Positions 33,523-44,982 of a DNA stretch of 64,000 bases are shown one piece after another. A program made the position numbers and the translations under genes. How positions within the stretch are numbered: the first letter of the stretch is position 1; each line of letters opens with the position of its first letter. Where the stretch lies: assembly GCF_020283565.1 (NCBI RefSeq), contig NC_060060.1:72215257-72279256 (forward strand), written 5' to 3'. The DNA comes from Trifolium pratense (Eukaryota; Streptophyta; Magnoliopsida; Fabales; Fabaceae). The notes beneath the pieces were generated by a model. That model worked only from the letters and a program-made list of their open reading frames with translations. It had not been told where the DNA came from and ran no database searches.

Positions 33523-36500
33523 ATGATGAGGTTTAGAGCTATCACTACTAAGCTATATTCTTCATGCCTTTTAGCAAATTCTAAACCATTCCTCACAGCT
33601 TCTTCAGCTATTGCACCTTCCTTTCTAGTTAAAACTTTTGATGGATCTATCATTCCTCAATTTCAAGGTAATGTTTAAATATGAGTTAGCTTAGCATGTT
33701 GATGTTGCTAGCTAGCTCAGTGTGGATAAACAACTTAATTAAGAGCTTGTAACATAAACACTTATTATATAAGTGCTTATGTATAAGCTATTTTTCTAAA
33801 AAAAGATAAAATTTAGTCAAACTGTTTTCGTAAAGAGCTTATAAAAATAAGTTGAAAATAACTTATGATAAGTTCAAATAAGCTATTCCAAGAGACTTTT
33901 TGGATTGAGTTATTTGAACTTATTTACTGAGATAAGCACTCGTGAGACAATTTGGTAGAACTCGTGAAAATAACTTGTGATATGTACATAAGCTATTTTC
34001 AATTGCTATAGGAATAAATGACTTATACATAAGTACTTAATTGAGCTATTTTTCCTAACAAGCGTAAATAAGCCCTTAATATTGTTATTGTTGTGCTTAA
34101 GCATTCAAATACTAACTTGTCACCCCTTTTAGGCTCCAAGAACAATTCTCTTTTCCCAAGAGTATATATGTCTGCTTCCTCAGCTTTATTGGATGAGGAA
34201 GTAAGATATAAAGGTACCATTGAATTACTCAAAGCTGTTGAGGATCAACATGGAGGAGTTATTATAAACATAGATGAGCCTATGGACTCTTATGATTTTG
34301 CTTCTATGCTAGAAGATTCCTTATCACAATGGAGGACACAGGTAAATTTCAAACCAATTATAATCAAAATTGTGGTCGCAGTTATGCTGCAATCTTTAAA
34401 ATTAAGAAAATTGCGGTCGCAGTTATGCTAATTTTGGAGTCATAGCTTAATGATAAAAAAATGTGGTTTATTTTTTTAGGGAAAGAAGGGAGTGTGGATC
34501 AAATTGCCTAGAAAACATTCATATCTTGTGGCTTCTGCTGTTGAGGTAAAAACTTTTTACTTTCTACTGCTTAGATATACTAGAATTCTTAGAAGTCATT
34601 TTGTGATGATTTAAATAAAATTCCTTGTAATGTAACATTGTGTTGATATTTTTATAGGCTGGATTCAAATATCATCATGCTGAACCAGATTACTTGATGC
34701 TTGTATATTGGATTCCTAATACTCCTAATACCATTCCTGCAAATGCTTCTCACCGCATTTCTATTGGTGCTTTTGTAGTCAACGCCAATATGGAGGTAAT
34801 TCTTCTTCATTTTTTACATTTACTAGATTAAAAGTGTGTCTGGTGTTTGACAAACACAGACCTGTTATCAGCGTCGTCTATGTTTGTCTATAGATAATAA
34901 CTATTTTGTAAGAGATTCCATGACCACATGACTATAAGCATTCAAATTTTTTATTTGACTAAATTTGGACTATTTGGCAAGACTCCATATTTCAAAGATG
35001 AGTTGTTATTTTCATGAACCTTGAGTCAATCTCTACCTTGATTTGGTCATTATCATTAATAATACTTTTTGAACTAATAAGTGACCATTTAAAGTCTTTA
35101 ATGTAAGTATATAGTATACTGATAATAACATAATGTTTTGTTTTTATTTTATAGGTCCTTGTAGTTCAGGAAAAAAATGGGAGATTCAGTGGCAAAGGAA
35201 TATGGAAATTGCCAACTGGAGCTGTTGATGTGGTATGTCAAAAGATTATTATTGATTTTTTTTAAAACCTTTTGAAAAATTAGTTTTTGATTTAATTTGA
35301 ATTCCATTTGCAGGGTGAAGATGTTTGTGATGCTGCAATTAGAGAAGTCAAAGAAGAGACAGGAGTAAGCAAAAATATAGTAAAATTAAATACTATATAG
35401 TTTAACTATATTTAATATTCTTTTACCCCTTTCTAAGGCCTTTGATTTTATTCTTTGTTTCAGATTGATACTGAGTTTGTTGAAGTTTTAGCATTCAGGT
35501 AAGAGTTAGATTAAACTATATCATCATATACTCACTCCGGGTTTTATATATAAACAAATATTTCTTTTTCAAATTCATCGAGTAACTGATAATGTATGGA
35601 TCAGATACAACAACTTCTTAATAAATCTGAAAAAAAAAAAGAGTTTTTACTTATATAAAGTAAAAATTCTTTATATAAGTAAAAAAAAAATTTACTTATA
35701 TATGAGACCAGATGAAGTACTATGTTTTTGGAACATTAAGACCATCTCCAATGGTAGTACCATTTAGAACTTTTTAAGAGGTGTTGGGTTGGAAGATTTG
35801 AGTACTTATTATGTACTATTATTAAAAAATAATAAATAAGTGATGTATACATGTGGGACTGAGATAAATACTCAAACTTGGGGAGCTTCATTGTGGATGC
35901 TCTAACATGGATGAAACATATTTGATATTTTTCTTTGAAATTTCAATCTCGTACATAAGTGATCTTTGTTTTTCTGATTATATTAGGGAAAGACATAACT
36001 GTTTCTTCCAAAAGTCAGAGATTCTCTTTATATGCATGTTGCAACCTCATTCCTTTAACATTCAGAGTCAAGCTTCAGAAATTGAGGATGCTAAGGTATT
36101 TATTCTAATAGAACAATTAGCATTTAATTATCCATTCTTAATCCTTACATTACAAATACAAAGTTTATATATCCTTACATGCATTTATTTGATGATACTA
36201 ATTCCTAAACAAATAAACTTAAAATTGCTATTCATATTAAATATGTTGGCTAAATTGCACTTTTGAACCTCTAACTTTTATAATAGCACTTTTAGCCCTT
36301 TAATTTTAGCCCATTATGCAATCCAACATTGATTTTGAACAAGTCAATGCATACACGGATAATGACTCGAATGCCAAGTCAGGAAGTCAACGCACACATG
36401 AACAATGATTCACATGTCATGCCGACGTGACATGTGAATCACATTGTCCACGTGTGTGTTGCCTTGATCAAAATCAGTGGGACCAACCTTTTACAAAATA

Positions 36501-36942
36501 GGCTAAAATTATGGGCCAAAAATGTTATTATGAAAGTTATCGGGTCAAAATCGCAAGTTTATAAAAATTAAAGGAAAAAATGCAATTTAGCCAAATATAT
36601 TTTCCTCTGTGAATTTATGATTACATTACTATAGTTTTACACATTTCTTGAATATGTGACCTATATTCTAAAATTGTATTTTTATGTACACAACTATAAA
36701 TTTAATGTGGTTTTTGTATTCTTTAATTTCAGTGGATGGCAATTGAAGATTATGTAGCTCAACCTTTTCTCCAACAAAATGAGCTATTTGACTTTCTTAC
36801 AAAAGTAGGCTTATCAAAGTTGAAAGGAAAATACTCTGGCTTTTCTACCTTACTTACTAGCACTTCCTCTTGCAAATCTCATGTCTACATCAACAAAAAT
36901 GATTCTGCCCATTTGTTAACTTCCAAACATCAGCAACCTTAA
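33523..36942 (+). CDS. NUDT8: Nudix hydrolase, NUDT8-like
   Basis: Nine exons join in frame: 33523-33667, 34133-34341, 34480-34545, 34658-34795, 35155-35232, 35314-35364, 35464-35498, 35987-36095 and 36733-36942, giving 346 aa. Nudix enzymes hydrolyse nucleoside diphosphates linked to another group. The complete Nudix box GX5EX7REUXEEXGU runs over residues 208-230 ('GAVDVGEDVCDAAIREVKEE' then TGI), so the metal-binding glutamates are present. The preceding 'FKYHHAEPDYLMLVYWIP' and 'RISIGAFVVN' blocks place it in the plant NUDT2/5/6/7/8/10 clade (ADP-ribose/NADH-type substrates). The N-terminal ~75-residue extension points to NUDT8. The start is the first ATG (two in tandem). The extension is Ser/Lys-rich and could be an organelle-targeting peptide. 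Introns 1, 7 and 8 hold MITEs. Confidence 0.9.
33690..34085. mobile_element. AT-rich MITE-like sequence in Nudix intron 1
   Basis: Repeated 'ataagc/cttatat' words (aagctatttttc, ataagcacttat, agcttataaaa) in both orientations, from 'acttaattaagagc' (33732) to 'acttaattgagc' (34037), suggest a decayed hAT-like MITE family common in legumes. The ends are not precise. Confidence 0.35.
35530..35718. mobile_element. Stowaway-like MITE remnant in Nudix intron 7
   Basis: 'actcactccgggttttatatataa' on the left and 'ttatatatgagaccagatgaagta' on the right are imperfect inverted repeats flanked by TA. An inner perfect hairpin, 'acttatataaagt…actttatataagt'-like, lies near 35649-35685. Confidence 0.5.
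35740..35902. mobile_element. Tourist-like MITE, 163 bp, with TAA target duplication
   Basis: Inverted ends GACCATCTCCAATGG and 'cattgtggatgctc' are flanked by TAA on both sides (35737-35739, 35903-35905), as for PIF/Harbinger elements. The inner sequence 'actattattaaaaaataata' and 'ttgggttggaagattt' is shared with the longer copy at 58151-58480. It lies in intron 7 of the Nudix gene. Confidence 0.8.
36248..36592. mobile_element. Mutator-like MITE, 345 bp, in Nudix intron 8
   Basis: Inverted ends GGCTAAATTGCACTTTT and 'aaaaatgcaatttagcc' are flanked by a 9-bp target duplication, AAATATGTT (36239-36247) / AAATATATT (36593-36601), with one mismatch. The centre has a strong palindrome, 'tgattcacatgtca' / 'tgacatgtgaatca' (about 36409-36443). 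Confidence 0.8.
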
Positions 36943-37960
36943 TTGATCCATATCTACTTGCAATCATGACATTGGCACTTATTTCATTTATTTGATTTAT
37001 TTATTTATTAAGGGTTATAGCATTGTGCAGAAATTTCAAACATAATTCAACAACTGCCTAGGTCATTATTCAATTCCAAAGCATAGAAATAATGCTATCA
37101 ATTTTTTATTTGTTCATTCATTCATTCAAGTCTTTCATTCTTTGTGTATAGGAATGCTAATTTGTTGGTTTATTTCTTCACAAGTCAAGTGTCAACTATA
37201 ATATAGTTGTCCAAATTATTTATTGTGCCTCATAGGCTATACCATTATTTTTGAAATAAGTATAAGGCTCATCTTGTTCTTTTTCTCCCTTTTATTTATG
37301 ATGATCATATGATCTGGCAAGTTCAACAAATACAAACAATTTTATTAACAGAAATGTTTAGTCGACACAAAAATTGCACCGTATAAAATCAAAAATCGTA
37401 AAAATACGGTCTTAGGGCCGGATACCAAGTTTTCAAAAATAAAATCGTAAAAATACAATTTTTATATTATTTTTCTCTTTGTTCTTGAATTACATACTGT
37501 GCTGGGTGTATTTTATACCACATACGGTGTAAAAAAGTTTTTTGTCGGAATAACACAACACATATGCAAATTCCTTACATTTTCACCATATATAACTTGG
37601 TAGGTGAGAGGGATGTTGGAAAATTGTTCAGAAATTTTACCTTGTTGAATATTGACCATTATTTTCGAATGGAATGTAAACGATATGATCATCAAAGATT
37701 TCTTTTAATTGTTATTAGATCTTGGATAGGATCAACCATTATTTATTTTTTTGAACAAGAAATGATCCATTATTATTTATTAATCATGTAAAATGTTCAA
37801 TATAAATGTGATTGAATTGTTTATCTATTTACTATTTTATAATGGATTTGTGATTGGATTGTTGAAGTCAACAATTAGTGGTGGTGCTATTGTGACGTGG
37901 AATTTAAATTCTCTTTTTTTCTATTTATTTACTGTAGTTTAACACCTACCCTTCTCTATG
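36943..37960. other. Intergenic, nothing identified
   Basis: 3' flank of the Nudix gene and AT-rich DNA. No gene is supported. Confidence 0.5.
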
Positions 37961-37962
37961 CT

Positions 37963-38230
37963 GGACGATGTTTTCTCTCCCCACCCCCGTGAATCTTTTA
38001 TTCCCCTGAATTTACAATTTTGTCCTTAAAAAAACTTCTGTTCGTAGAAACCGAAGTTTTTTTTTGCCTTGAAAGCAAATTTCGGTTTCTAAAAACCGAA
38101 ATTTACTCTGAATTTGCACTAGTAAAAATCTGGTTTCTGCGAACCGAATTTTTCTGTAAGGGCAAAATTGGAATATTGGAGGGTATAAAAGATTTACGGG
38201 AGGTGGGAAGAGAAAACATCATCTTGGACC
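37963..38230. mobile_element. Inverted-repeat MITE, ~268 bp, with AACCGAA motifs
   Basis: 'gatgttttctctccccaccc' on the left and 'gggaagagaaaacatc' on the right begin imperfect inverted repeats of about 60 bases. The interior repeats AAACCGAA/TTCGGTTT several times (38048-38140), including a short hairpin TTCGGTTT…AAACCGAA (38081-38100). No convincing target duplication was found. Confidence 0.6.
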
Positions 38231-38522
38231 ATGAGGTGAAAGACAGCTAGATGGGCTTGCATTGACCTAACCTAAAACCTTGAAGAGAGTTTCTTTTTGC
38301 ACCTACTTCTGTTGTTTCCTCTTTGAATTTCTAATAATATTTTTTTTCGAATTTTAGAATTCGAATATCATTTTACACGTTTGAATTCTATAATTAGAAG
38401 GCTTCCTATACATTTTGAAATCTTAATGGAATTTCAGGATTTTGCATGTTTGGATTCTTGAATCTAAAACTTGTTTTTACTAGTGAGACAATTTTGTTTT
38501 TTAAATCGTTTACGTTGTTTCA

Positions 38523-38657
38523 GATATAGATGCTCCACATGATTCTCCCATTGATATGAAGTCGGACATTACATCTAAAGTTGTGGATCCTCCCATTGAT
38601 GCAAAGCCAAACATTGCATCTAAAGTTATGGATCCTCCTGTTGATGCGAGATTGTAG
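38523..38657 (+). pseudogene. Orphan exon-like segment with 15-residue tandem repeat
   Basis: After an acceptor-like 'gttgtttcag' (38513-38522) an open frame encodes 'DSPIDMKSDITSKVV', 'DPPIDAKPNIASKVM' and a partial third unit 'DPPVDARL', then TAG at 38655-38657. The DNA period is 45 bases, an exact multiple of three. Substitutions between units keep the D-x-P-[IV]-D pattern, which suggests past coding selection. No other exon of the gene was found nearby and the family is not recognised. Confidence 0.4.
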
Positions 38658-38659
38658 CA

Positions 38660-39431
38660 ATCTCATCAACGTATGAGATGATTCATAATTTTAGGTGCAA
38701 GACCTCACATCAGTGGGAGATTCATGAGGAACATCCGTATCTGAAACAACATAAACAACTTAAGAAAAAAGAATTATTGTCTTGGTAAAAATAGGTTTTA
38801 GATTCTAGAATTTAAACGTGTAAAATCCTTATATACGAGGCATTTTTGAAAATTTTGATGGGACAAGTGGTTAAAACCAATATTGCTCGGGTTTTCAGCC
38901 ACAAATTGTCGTTGTCTAGTTACTTATTGCCTAATGTATGACTAACTTGTTAACCTAACCAACTGTCTACTTATTATGTAACTGCTTGGAAGCTGAGGAA
39001 GTATCTCCGATATTTATCAACAATAAGCCCTTAAAATGCAAAATGTAAGAGGAAAATTAAATTAAAAATAAGGTGTAAAAGAAAATACAATTGGTAGCTT
39101 TGTGGATGGAATTTCCGTCAACTAGGTCCACCCTTTTTCAACTTTCATTTTTAGTATCACTTTAGTCAAAAAAATTAAGAAGCTAGTCAAAAAGAAGAAT
39201 CATAATAATACATTCACTTTAATGAGTATCCAAAGTTTGTGAGTAACATTATATCAACAAAAGATAAAGTTTGTAAGTAACATTATTAACTTCATATACT
39301 TCACAACATTAAAAACAAAACCATTGTTACATGCCAAATCCAACCAAATATATAAGGTGGATGAAAAAACTTGATATAACAAACATTAAACTTTTGAAAA
39401 AAAGTAATACTAATTAATCATACTTGTATGA
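38660..39431. other. Intergenic, nothing identified
   Basis: AT-rich; includes the presumed 3' flank of the minus-strand gene at 39432. No further feature is seen. Confidence 0.5.
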
Positions 39432-40031
39432 TTATGTTTCAATTTCAAACCTTGAGTACTTGATTGAACCAATGGATATGTCAATCTCTATTAAATTTTC
39501 TTCCTCATACATTTCATTAAATTCTGCTAAGAATTCCATCAAACTTTGCTGGTTGAACTCTTGTTTATGTTGATCCATCAAGTGTCCACTTGGAAGTGAA
39601 ATTTCTATGAGACTTTCTTCATCAGAAATTGATCCATCTAAGTCAGAAAAGTATGAGTCATAATTAGCAACACCAATATTATCACTACCTTGTTCTTCTT
39701 TCTTTTCCATATCTTCAATCATAGTTTCATTCATGAGCATTGGAGTTTCTTTAGGAAAAGTTTCACATTCATGTGAACTCTTCTCCATAGAAGTTAAAAC
39801 ATTTTCTTCAACTGATTTGTGTTTCCATATGTAGAGAATAGTAGACAAAAAAACTACTAGAGATGAGAAGAAGAGTGAGAGAAAATCAAATCCAACAAGT
39901 TTGTAAGATGAAAAAAGTAGGATTAGAGCAAAAGGAGAAGCCATCAATGACCATGAAGATGTAATCCTCAATAAGCAAAAGCAAGAGAGCATTTGATATG
40001 CTACTTTGCTTTCCCACCCCATCAATTTCAA
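39432..40031 (-). CDS. Intronless plant membrane protein of unknown function
   Basis: The 199-aa product starts 'MKLMGWESKVAYQML' and has two hydrophobic segments at about residues 9-28 and 30-67 ('SPFALILLFSSYKLVGFDFL', 'SLFFSSLVVFLSTILYIW'). A long hydrophilic, acidic C-terminal half follows. Near the end two related motifs occur, 'SDEESLIEISLPSGHL' and 'EEENLIEIDISIGSI', an internal repeat of the form E-x-LIEI. I do not recognise a characterised family, though the 'E-SLIEI-LPSG' tail resembles that of small plant-specific membrane proteins seen in many dicots. The length of the open frame, the conserved-looking motifs and the lack of repeats support a real gene. The second Met (residue 4) is an alternative start. 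Confidence 0.68.
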   Translation of the reverse strand: MKLMGWESKVAYQMLSCFCLLRITSSWSLMASPFALILLFSSYKLVGFDFLSLFFSSLVVFLSTILYIWKHKSVEENVLTSMEKSSHECETFPKETPMLMNETMIEDMEKKEEQGSDNIGVANYDSYFSDLDGSISDEESLIEISLPSGHLMDQHKQEFNQQSLMEFLAEFNEMYEEENLIEIDISIGSIKYSRFEIET

Positions 40032-40451
40032 AAAGGCTATAATAGTACAAAAGTGTTGTCAAAAGAAAAAAAAAGCAGATTAAAATAATATTACTTATAT
40101 GTTAGTTAGATAGGTAGAAATGAACATCCGACATCATATACTATAAAATATAACATAATAGTATCTATGTAGTACGTACACTTTATCAGATCAAAGATGT
40201 GTATGATTTCGGACACCGACTACATGTTACATTCAATATTAGTTCCATTTTTTCAAAATATTATAAATGTCTAGTGTTTGATAGTTGATGTAACTAGTTT
40301 AAGGTAAATCAAGGTGACAAGTGATAGGTGATAATATGCTACTTTGATTTGGATTGTATATAAAGGTTTTGAAGAATAAGAATATTCTTTTATATTCTTT
40401 AGTGTTGAAGTGAATATGTTGTTGATATGTGTGTGAAAATGAAAAACATAA

Positions 40452-41067
40452 TGTTGGAATTTGCCTTTAAATTGAAGTAGAAAACTGGTTTTTTCGCCCC
40501 AGGCGAAAAAATGGTGCCTCAGGTGAAAATTTCAGTAGAGTAGGAGGTGACTTGCTGTTTTTCCGCCCTGAGCGAAAATTCCTGTGCCCCGGGCAAAAAT
40601 TACGCAGTAATATATATTTGTCACGTTTTCTGATATTTGTAAGAGGATTTTAGGGTTTCTAAAGCCAACAAACAAACTAGGGTTAAAAGAGATCATCTTG
40701 GGAAGACTCTAGGGTTGGGGGAATCATTCTATCATCTTGGGAAACACTTTCATATTGAATTTCTTGGTCACGGGAAGAAATTCGGGCTTAGGGTAGAATT
40801 AGGATCAAGGCTAATTCTTGTAACTCTATTGTGAGATTTCATTGTAATCAAGAACATCATTTGATAGTGGATCAGAGAGCTGCTCTCTCCCCCAGAGTAG
40901 ATCACATTGACTGAACTAGGTAAACAATTCTATTGTGTTCCTTTTCTTTATCGCTTTATCTTTTGATTTGTGATTATTATTGCTAATCTCATTATTTGAT
41001 TGCTTAATCGTTATTTGCTCCACACATCAAGTATTTTATTGATGTGATTCAATCCAAATTCACAACA
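40452..41067 (+). repeat. 5' LTR (616 bp)
   Basis: Direct repeat of 41869-42484. It contains the palindrome TTTTTTCGCCCCAGGCGAAA (continuing to A6) near 40490, and variants of 'gccccgggcgaaaat'. Several CpG positions preserved in the 3' LTR read TG or CA here. Confidence 0.88.
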
Positions 41068-41105
41068 ATTGGCTCCCACCGTGGGGCAATCGGAACAATT
41101 TTGAA

Positions 41106-41369
41106 GTGAGCACCATGGGTTCAAAATGGGTTATCGAAGGACTTTCCGGAGACAATTTGGAATTGTGGAAAGTGACGATAGGAGCAATAACAATTTTAAT
41201 GTCTGAGATGATGGATAAAACATGGCGTGTTGTTATCCGGTGCCTCAAAGGTAAAAAGCTAATGGAGATTGCGATGAAGATCAGCCTGGAGAGGCGGTGG
41301 AATAATACTCAACATCATCCTGGAGAGGCGGTGGTTAGAATACTCAACATCGGCCTGGAGAGGCAGTAG
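41106..41369 (+). pseudogene. Truncated Copia-type gag start
   Basis: 'MGSKWVIEGLSGDNLELWKV' (second Met, at 41115) resembles the usual N-terminus of plant Copia gag, in which a 'KF-G-N---W' segment begins the capsid domain. After about 50 residues the frame runs into the 38-bp tandem repeats and stops. It is a vestige without a nucleocapsid zinc knuckle. Confidence 0.55.
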
Positions 41370-41418
41370 TAAGAATACTCAACATCAGTCTGGAGAGGCA
41401 GTAATAATAATACTCAGT
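41284..41418 (+). repeat. ~38-bp minisatellite, four units, inside the LTR element
   Basis: The unit 'cctggagaggcggtgg--a' followed by 'atactcaacatc' occurs four times with small changes and length variation. Confidence 0.75.
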
Positions 41419-41868
41419 TACAAGGTGGAAGACATAGTGGATATACCGGTTTGAGGCTTTGGTGGAGGAATCTCGGTTTGAGGTGGAGGTACACCAATGT
41501 GGTATAGCTAGGGAGGTCTTGTGTGGAAGCAACAGTGATCAGGCTTGGTAACTTGTTAGACTGCTGGAGGTAATTGGACACAAGGAGAGTTTGAGGTTGC
41601 AGCTTGTGAAACCACCTAAAATTTCCAAGGTTGGTTGGAGGCAAGCATATCTTCAAGAGTACGAAAAGCTACAATCCGGGGTTTGAAGAGGGTATGGTGT
41701 AACTTGTGGATTGTCATAAAAATCCAAGGGCAATTGCAGGCAAGCAATTTTTCGGGAGTATGGAGAGGTAGACTCCGGGGTCCGAAGAGGAGTGGTGAAA
41801 TCTTGCGTGGAAGCATGATAGTTGGTGGGAAGTTGGCATCACCATCAATTTAAAGGCAAAGTGGAGAT

Positions 41869-42484
41869 TGTTGGAATTTGCCTTTAAATTGAAGCAGAAA
41901 ACTGGTTTTTTCGCCCCAGGCGAAAAAATGGTGCCTCGGGCGAAATTTCAGCAAAGCAGCAGCCGACTTGCTGTTTTTCCGTCCCGGGCGAAAATTTATG
42001 TGCCCCGGGCGAAAATTACGCAGTAATATATATTTGTCACATTTTCTGATATTTGTAAGAGGATTTTTAGAGTTTCTAAAGCCAACAAACAGACTAGAGT
42101 TGAAATAGATCATCTTGGGAAGACTCTAGGGTTGGGGGAATCATTATATCATCTTGGGAAACACTTTCATATTGAATTTCTTGGTCACGGGAAGAAATTC
42201 GGGCTTAGGGTAGAATTAGGATCAAGGCTAATTCTTGTAACTCTATTGTGAGATTTCATTGTAATCAAGAACATCATTTGATAGTAGATCGGAGAGCTGC
42301 TCTCTCCCCCATAGTAGGTCACATTGACTGAACTGGGTAAACAATTCTATTGTGTTCCTTTTCTTTATCGCTTTATCTTTTGATTTGTGATTATTATTGC
42401 TAATCTCATTATTTGATTGCTTAATCGTTATTTGCTCCACACATCAAGTATTTTATTGGTGTGATTCAATCCGAATTCACAACA
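41869..42484 (+). repeat. 3' LTR (616 bp)
   Basis: Partner of 40452-41067, preceded by a purine-rich tract at 41855-41868. Confidence 0.88.
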
Positions 42485-44982
42485 ATAGTACATGTACTAG
42501 TAGTTTAGTAGCAGTAACTACTAAATTAGCAACATGCTATATATAGAATGATTCAAGAAAGAAAAACAGTTTTCAAGTCCTAAAAAATGTGGCTTTGTTT
42601 GAATTAACAATTTGGTGCCAATAGGGTGTAAATGATTAACGTGAAAAACTCATCAAAAACCCTAACTTACCAGCATTTTAGTTAGAAAATAAGAGAAGCC
42701 ATGTGCAAGCATATGAGATCAACACATGGCACTTGCACACTTCCAATTTCAAAAGGACTATTATAAGGTACACTTGAAGGGTCATTGGCTATTTTGATCA
42801 TGTGTGTATTTTTTTTAACTTAGCCCAATGTTAATGTTAATTTGCTCTTTCTATTAGAGGAATTTGTCTCTTTAAAGGGCACCAAAGGAACAACTTTCCT
42901 GCATAAACTAAATGGGTTGCCAATACCAATCGATAGTTGGTTTAATGATAATTGACGCTAAACTTAATAGAGAGGATTACGGTTCGATCCTCCGCAACTG
43001 CGATTGGAATGAGGCTGGAACCACTTGATTTCAGAACTGACTCCTGAACTAGATTAGGTGATCCAGTAGGTCAGATACTGATGGTTAAAACAAAAACAAA
43101 TAAAAAATAAACGAGATTTCCAATAAACTGTTAATTTAAAATACCATTATTTAATGTCATTAACTATTTTATTCTCATAAATAAGTTTTCTAGAGGGGCA
43201 ATTTAAAATATGAGTATTTTTTATTATTGTTTTGAATATATTAAATAAGATTAACTTTTTTTTTTAAGGTAAATATTTTCATAGAAAACTAGCATCATAT
43301 ATAAGAAAGTTATAATACTCTTGAATTTCCTCAAAATTTGTTTTTGCTTAAAAACACCAAATCTCTTACAAGTTAGGCTAATTCATCTGTGTAACTTATC
43401 ACTTGTTCTTTCTTAATAAGGGAGCTATACATTTTTATATGGCATTATCTTATCTGTATAATATTTTTCCTTTTGCTTTAGCATTGGACCACTTATGAGC
43501 TCGAAGTGTGCTTTACATATTGCATTGGGTCAGAGGCCAGGCACCACCAGCCCTAAATGAAACCTGTCACAGCTCTAGCCCCACTATATTTTTTGAAGAT
43601 CATAATCATTACAGATCATAATATTCAACTATCTAGAAATAAGAATATATATATTTTGTTTTTAATCCTCAAATTTTTAGGAGAAGAAAGCTTTTAAAAT
43701 TAGGTCGTTTAAATAAATAGGGATGGTCTAAGGGTTAAGCAACTCAAGGATTTTAGTTCTCAAATTATTTGACGCCAAATGAGTGTAGAAAACTTTTATA
43801 AATGAAACAATATTGATTTGAGATCCAAAAAACGTGAAAAATTGTGAGATTTTGAGAGATTGAGTGTCGAAGAAGTGAAAATAAAAAAGTTGCAAGCTAA
43901 TATAAATTCACCAATTTCATAAATTATGTACCAGGACCATTTTACAAGTTATTTAACAAAACTATTTCAGAAATTATCTTCTAGAACCTTCTTTATTTAT
44001 AAATTACATAAAATATTGTCAAGAGGTAAAATTAAATTTTAGAGGAATCAAAGACTAATGTGATTGCGAGGAGCTAGCCTAAATAGCAAAATTACCAAAG
44101 TAATAATGATGAGTGTGCTGTGCTCAATCCTTCCAATCTTCTGCAACAACTTTGCCCAAAGTAGATGGTTTTTATGATGAGGGACATATGGAGCCAATTT
44201 CATAATAGATTTGACAATATTATATTACCAATAAGGTGATGCTTAAGCTTATAAAAAAGAAATAAGGTGATGCTAAATACACAATATGCAATATATGGAA
44301 TTTCGTTCTAGTGTTATATGGCGTGTGTCACTATGATCTCATGATTAAAAAAATAATAATGAGCTATAAAAATCAAGAAAGCTACTATGTTTGGTCTAAG
44401 TGACGAGGAGTTTAGATAGGATCATGAGAAATCCTAGGTGATTTTCATTGGCTCTAATGTAAACTAAAAGAAAAGTCAAGAAATGAATATATATACCGTG
44501 TAAAGTTGATTTGCTTAGTTGTCATAATAGAGTTTACGTCATATATATCTTTGATATTGAGAATTTTATTTTTAGTCTAGAAATTTAAGTGTGATGGATA
44601 TTAATTAAAGAAAAAAATTATTTATTTTCAATTAAAAAATCTATTTTTTTGTTACAAATTAAAAAATCTACTTTAAATATTAGACAATTCAATTTTTTTT
44701 TCATGAATTAATTATGACTATAGTCATGCATTTCAATATTAAATATTGTTGGTTGAAATTATAGATGTCAAAAAGTCCTAATTTTTTCAACAAATAGTAC
44801 CAACAACTAAGACATATTGTTGGAAACACACGAGTACTAAAAAAAATTATTTTTCTAAAGTACTCCCTCAATTCCCTACTATAAGCGAAAATACACTTGT
44901 AGAATAATCGGTAAAGAAGCCGATCACGAATAAAATTGTACAAAAATGGCCTTATAACCATTACAGAATAGAGAAAAAGACA
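42485..44982. other. Long intergenic stretch with little content
   Basis: Mostly AT-rich DNA without genes. 42920-43090 resembles a second tRNA-derived repeat (A-box-like 'tagttggtttaatgat', B-box-like GGTTCGATCC at 42981-42990). A half Stowaway end, CTCCCTCAATTCCCTACTAT, lies at 44864, just beyond the ADA2 3' end. Confidence 0.5.

Larger units (their letters stand above)
40452..42484 (+). mobile_element. Non-autonomous LTR retrotransposon, 2.03 kb
   Basis: Two 616-bp LTRs (40452-41067, 41869-42484) start TGTTGG and end ACAACA. The first is followed by a primer-site-like ATTGGCTCCCACCGTGGGGC (41068-41087), and the second is preceded by the purine-rich 'aaagtggagat'. The 801-bp interior encodes only a start of a Copia-type gag ('MGSKWVIEGLSGDNLELWKV') that degenerates into tandem repeats. 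No protease, integrase or reverse transcriptase is present. The 5-bp flanks (CATAA / ATAGT) do not match as a target duplication. The LTRs differ at many positions, so the insertion is older than the one at 10630. Confidence 0.85.
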
